Source: Trueperaceae bacterium (GTDB lineage: Bacteria > Deinococcota > Deinococci > Deinococcales > Trueperaceae). From it: a stretch of DNA of 6,963 bases. Positions 5,833-6,963 of this stretch are shown piece after piece. Numbering within the stretch: position 1 is the first letter of the stretch; each line of letters opens with the position of its first letter. The DNA lies in contig JARGGE010000145.1 of NCBI GenBank assembly GCA_029210865.1, forward strand, positions 1 to 6,963, given 5' to 3'. A model generated the notes under the pieces. The model ran no database searches. It was not told the origin of the DNA and saw only the letters and a list, made by a program, of their open reading frames with translations. The position numbers and the translations under genes are program-made.

Positions 5833-6252
5833 CTAGAGTTCGGAGGCGCGCGGGAACCGGAAGCGGAAGGTGCCCGACGCGTCGACGTACGTCATCTTGA
5901 CGCGGTAGATGCCGCGCCCTTCGGCCACGACCTCGTCGAACGCGATCGTCTGCCCTGCTCGGTAGACCTGCTCGAAAACGTCTCGCTCGGGGAGCGCCCC
6001 GCCCCCGGACTGGAAGCTGACCGGTCGCTCGTAGGTGATCGTCAGCGTGACGGTGCCACGCCGAACGCGTCCCGAGACCGAGATCGGCATGTCCGAGCGC
6101 GTCACCGTGCGCACCTCGGTGACGGCGCGGTGGTCCTTCTGGTAGACGAACACCGGCGTGCTCCCGGGCACGCCGACGTACCAGCCGCGCCACTCGCCCA
6201 CGCCCACGAAGACGGCGACCACGAAGAAGATGAAGAGCAGCGTGTCGCGCAT
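5833..6252 (-). CDS. Small membrane-anchored protein of unknown function
   Basis: I do not recognise this 139-residue protein. Residues 5-19 (LLFIFFVVAVFVGVG) form one hydrophobic segment right after a two-charge start (MRDT), so it is either a membrane anchor or an uncleaved signal. No clear signal-peptidase site or lipobox is seen. The remaining ~115 residues are rich in alternating Val/Thr/Arg strands, for example SVSGRVRRGTVTLTITYERP and GIYRVKMTYVDASGTFRFRF, which suggests a small beta-sandwich outside the membrane. The ATG at 6252 is supported by a TATACT box 6 nt upstream, implying a leaderless mRNA. It lies between the aconitase gene (84 bp upstream) and spoIID (78 bp downstream), all on the same strand. 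A cell-envelope role is possible from the neighbour only. Confidence 0.8.
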   Translation of the reverse strand: MRDTLLFIFFVVAVFVGVGEWRGWYVGVPGSTPVFVYQKDHRAVTEVRTVTRSDMPISVSGRVRRGTVTLTITYERPVSFQSGGGALPERDVFEQVYRAGQTIAFDEVVAEGRGIYRVKMTYVDASGTFRFRFPRASEL

Positions 6253-6258
6253 GGCGCG

Positions 6259-6264
6259 AGTATA
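6259..6264 (-). promoter_or_regulatory. -10 box TATACT for a leaderless transcript
   Basis: TATACT ends exactly 6 nt before the ATG at 6252, so transcription should start at or next to the A of the start codon. There is no room for a Shine-Dalgarno sequence. The -35 region shows no recognisable TTGACA. Leaderless genes with a -10 box at this distance are well known in Deinococcus and its relatives. Confidence 0.6.
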
Positions 6265-6336
6265 GACGTCCCTGGACGCGGCGCGACGCGAAGTGGCCCA
6301 CGTCGCGGCCGCTCACCGCCGGCGCGGCGCGCTAGG

Positions 6337-6963
6337 TCAGCCGCAAACGGCGGCGACGTGCAGCGAGCGCAGGACCGTGTGCAGGATCCCGCCGTTGCGG
6401 TAGTAGTCGATCTCGACCGGGGTGTCGAGGCGGGCGACCGCCTCGAACCGGACCTCGCGGCCGTCGGGCTTGCGCGCGACGACGGTCACCAGCTGCTTGG
6501 GCGTCACGGCGTCGTCGATGGCCACGTCGAACACCTCGGACCCGTCGAGCCCGAGGCTCGCGGCGGTGTCGCCGGGCAGGTACTGGAGCGGCAGCACGCC
6601 CATGCCCACCAGGTTCGAGCGGTGGATGCGCTCGTAGCTCTCGGCGATGACCACGCGCACGCCGAGCAGGTAGGTGCCCTTGGCGGCCCAGTCGCGGCTC
6701 GAGCCCATGCCGTAGTCGACGCCGGCGAGGACCACCGTGGGCACGCCGCGCTCCTGCCAGCGGCGGCTCGCCTCGTGGATCGAGACGACCTCGCCGGTGG
6801 CGTGGTCGGTGGTCCAGCCGCCCTCCGTGCCGGCCGCCAGCTCGTTCTTGAGGCGGATGTTCGCGAAGGTGCCGCGCGTCATCACGCGGTCGTTGCCGCG
6901 GCGCGAACCGTAGCTGTTGAAGTCGTGCGGGACGACGCCGCGCTCCATGAGGTACGCGCCGGC
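6337..6963 (-). CDS. acnA: Aconitate hydratase, AcnA/IRP1 type (C-terminal part only)
   Basis: Aconitase interconverts citrate and isocitrate in the TCA cycle with a [4Fe-4S] cluster. Only the last 208 residues are inside the window; the frame is still open at the right edge (AGAYLMERGV), so the start and the cluster-binding cysteines lie outside. The visible part is the C-terminal swivel domain of the AcnA/IRP1 branch: DFNSYGSRRGND, TRGTFANIRLKNE, YGMGSSRDWAAKGTYLLGV, ESYERIHRSNLVGMGVLPLQYLPG, and the ending RLDTPVEIDYYRNGGILHTVLR. The GSSRD segment holds the active-site Ser and Arg that bind substrate carboxylates. The residues before YGMGSSRD are VD rather than the KE common in this branch. 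The protein ends SLHVAAVCG with a TGA stop. The 84-bp gap to the next gene holds only weak GC hairpins and that gene's promoter. Confidence 0.96.
   Translation of the reverse strand, partial: AGAYLMERGVVPHDFNSYGSRRGNDRVMTRGTFANIRLKNELAAGTEGGWTTDHATGEVVSIHEASRRWQERGVPTVVLAGVDYGMGSSRDWAAKGTYLLGVRVVIAESYERIHRSNLVGMGVLPLQYLPGDTAASLGLDGSEVFDVAIDDAVTPKQLVTVVARKPDGREVRFEAVARLDTPVEIDYYRNGGILHTVLRSLHVAAVCG

Noticed and set aside
4112..6316. A 734-codon open frame on the minus strand across spoIID and the unknown gene.
   Set aside because: It is Arg/Ala-rich, has no domain, and runs in another frame through spoIID and antisense through the repressor gene. It is a GC shadow.
6705..6740. Val-Asp instead of Lys-Glu before YGMGSSRDWAAKG in aconitase, as a possible active-site defect.
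   Set aside because: The catalytic GSSRD residues are intact, and this pair probably varies among AcnA proteins, so there is no reason to suspect loss of activity.
1..6963. tRNA, rRNA, CRISPR arrays, insertion sequences or phage remnants.
   Set aside because: No cloverleaf, spaced repeats, transposase motifs or terminal inverted repeats were seen; intergenic gaps are all under about 175 bp.

Overview
The window is very GC-rich, tightly packed bacterial chromosome in which every clear gene is a housekeeping, envelope or regulatory gene. The best guess for the host is a member of the Deinococcota (Deinococcus/Truepera-like). Three things point there: the Mfd protein has the compact N-terminal half expected of that group (Walker A lysine at residue 526, against 634 in E. 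coli); one gene has a -10 box placed so close to its ATG that the transcript should be leaderless; and a SpoIID-type protein occurs without any other sporulation gene. This assignment is an inference from features, not a search result.

Layout from left to right. Positions 1-2840 (minus) hold most of mfd, the transcription-repair coupling factor, cut by the left window edge inside its C-terminal domain. Upstream of it, on the same strand, lies rsmI (2938-3927), the 16S rRNA C1402 2'-O-methyltransferase. Its GTG start overlaps the stop of a 69-residue gene (3924-4133) that resembles the AF2212/DUF104 antitoxin-like family. These three genes probably form one leftward unit in the order small gene, rsmI, mfd, perhaps with an extra promoter before mfd.

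The divergent region 4134-4304 carries an extended -10 promoter, an inverted repeat that looks like a CsoR-family operator, and a separate perfect 12-bp palindrome. It drives a plus-strand gene (4305-4613) for a CsoR/RcnR-family repressor. The residues that would bind copper are Cys-Tyr-Cys instead of Cys-His-Cys, so the protein looks more like the persulfide-sensing CstR branch than a copper sensor. No copper or sulfur gene lies next to it, so it is an orphan in this window.

The right part is all minus strand: a partial aconitase (6337 to the right edge), a small membrane-anchored protein of unknown function (5833-6252) with its own probable leaderless promoter, and a secreted SpoIID/LytB-domain protein (4636-5754). 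SpoIID converges on the repressor gene across only 22 bp that contain a hairpin. Two further GC-rich hairpins sit between the unknown gene and spoIID.

No RNA gene, CRISPR array, insertion sequence or phage gene was seen. The points most worth a second look are the Cys-Tyr-Cys repressor with its operator region and the coupling of an antitoxin-like mini-gene to rsmI.
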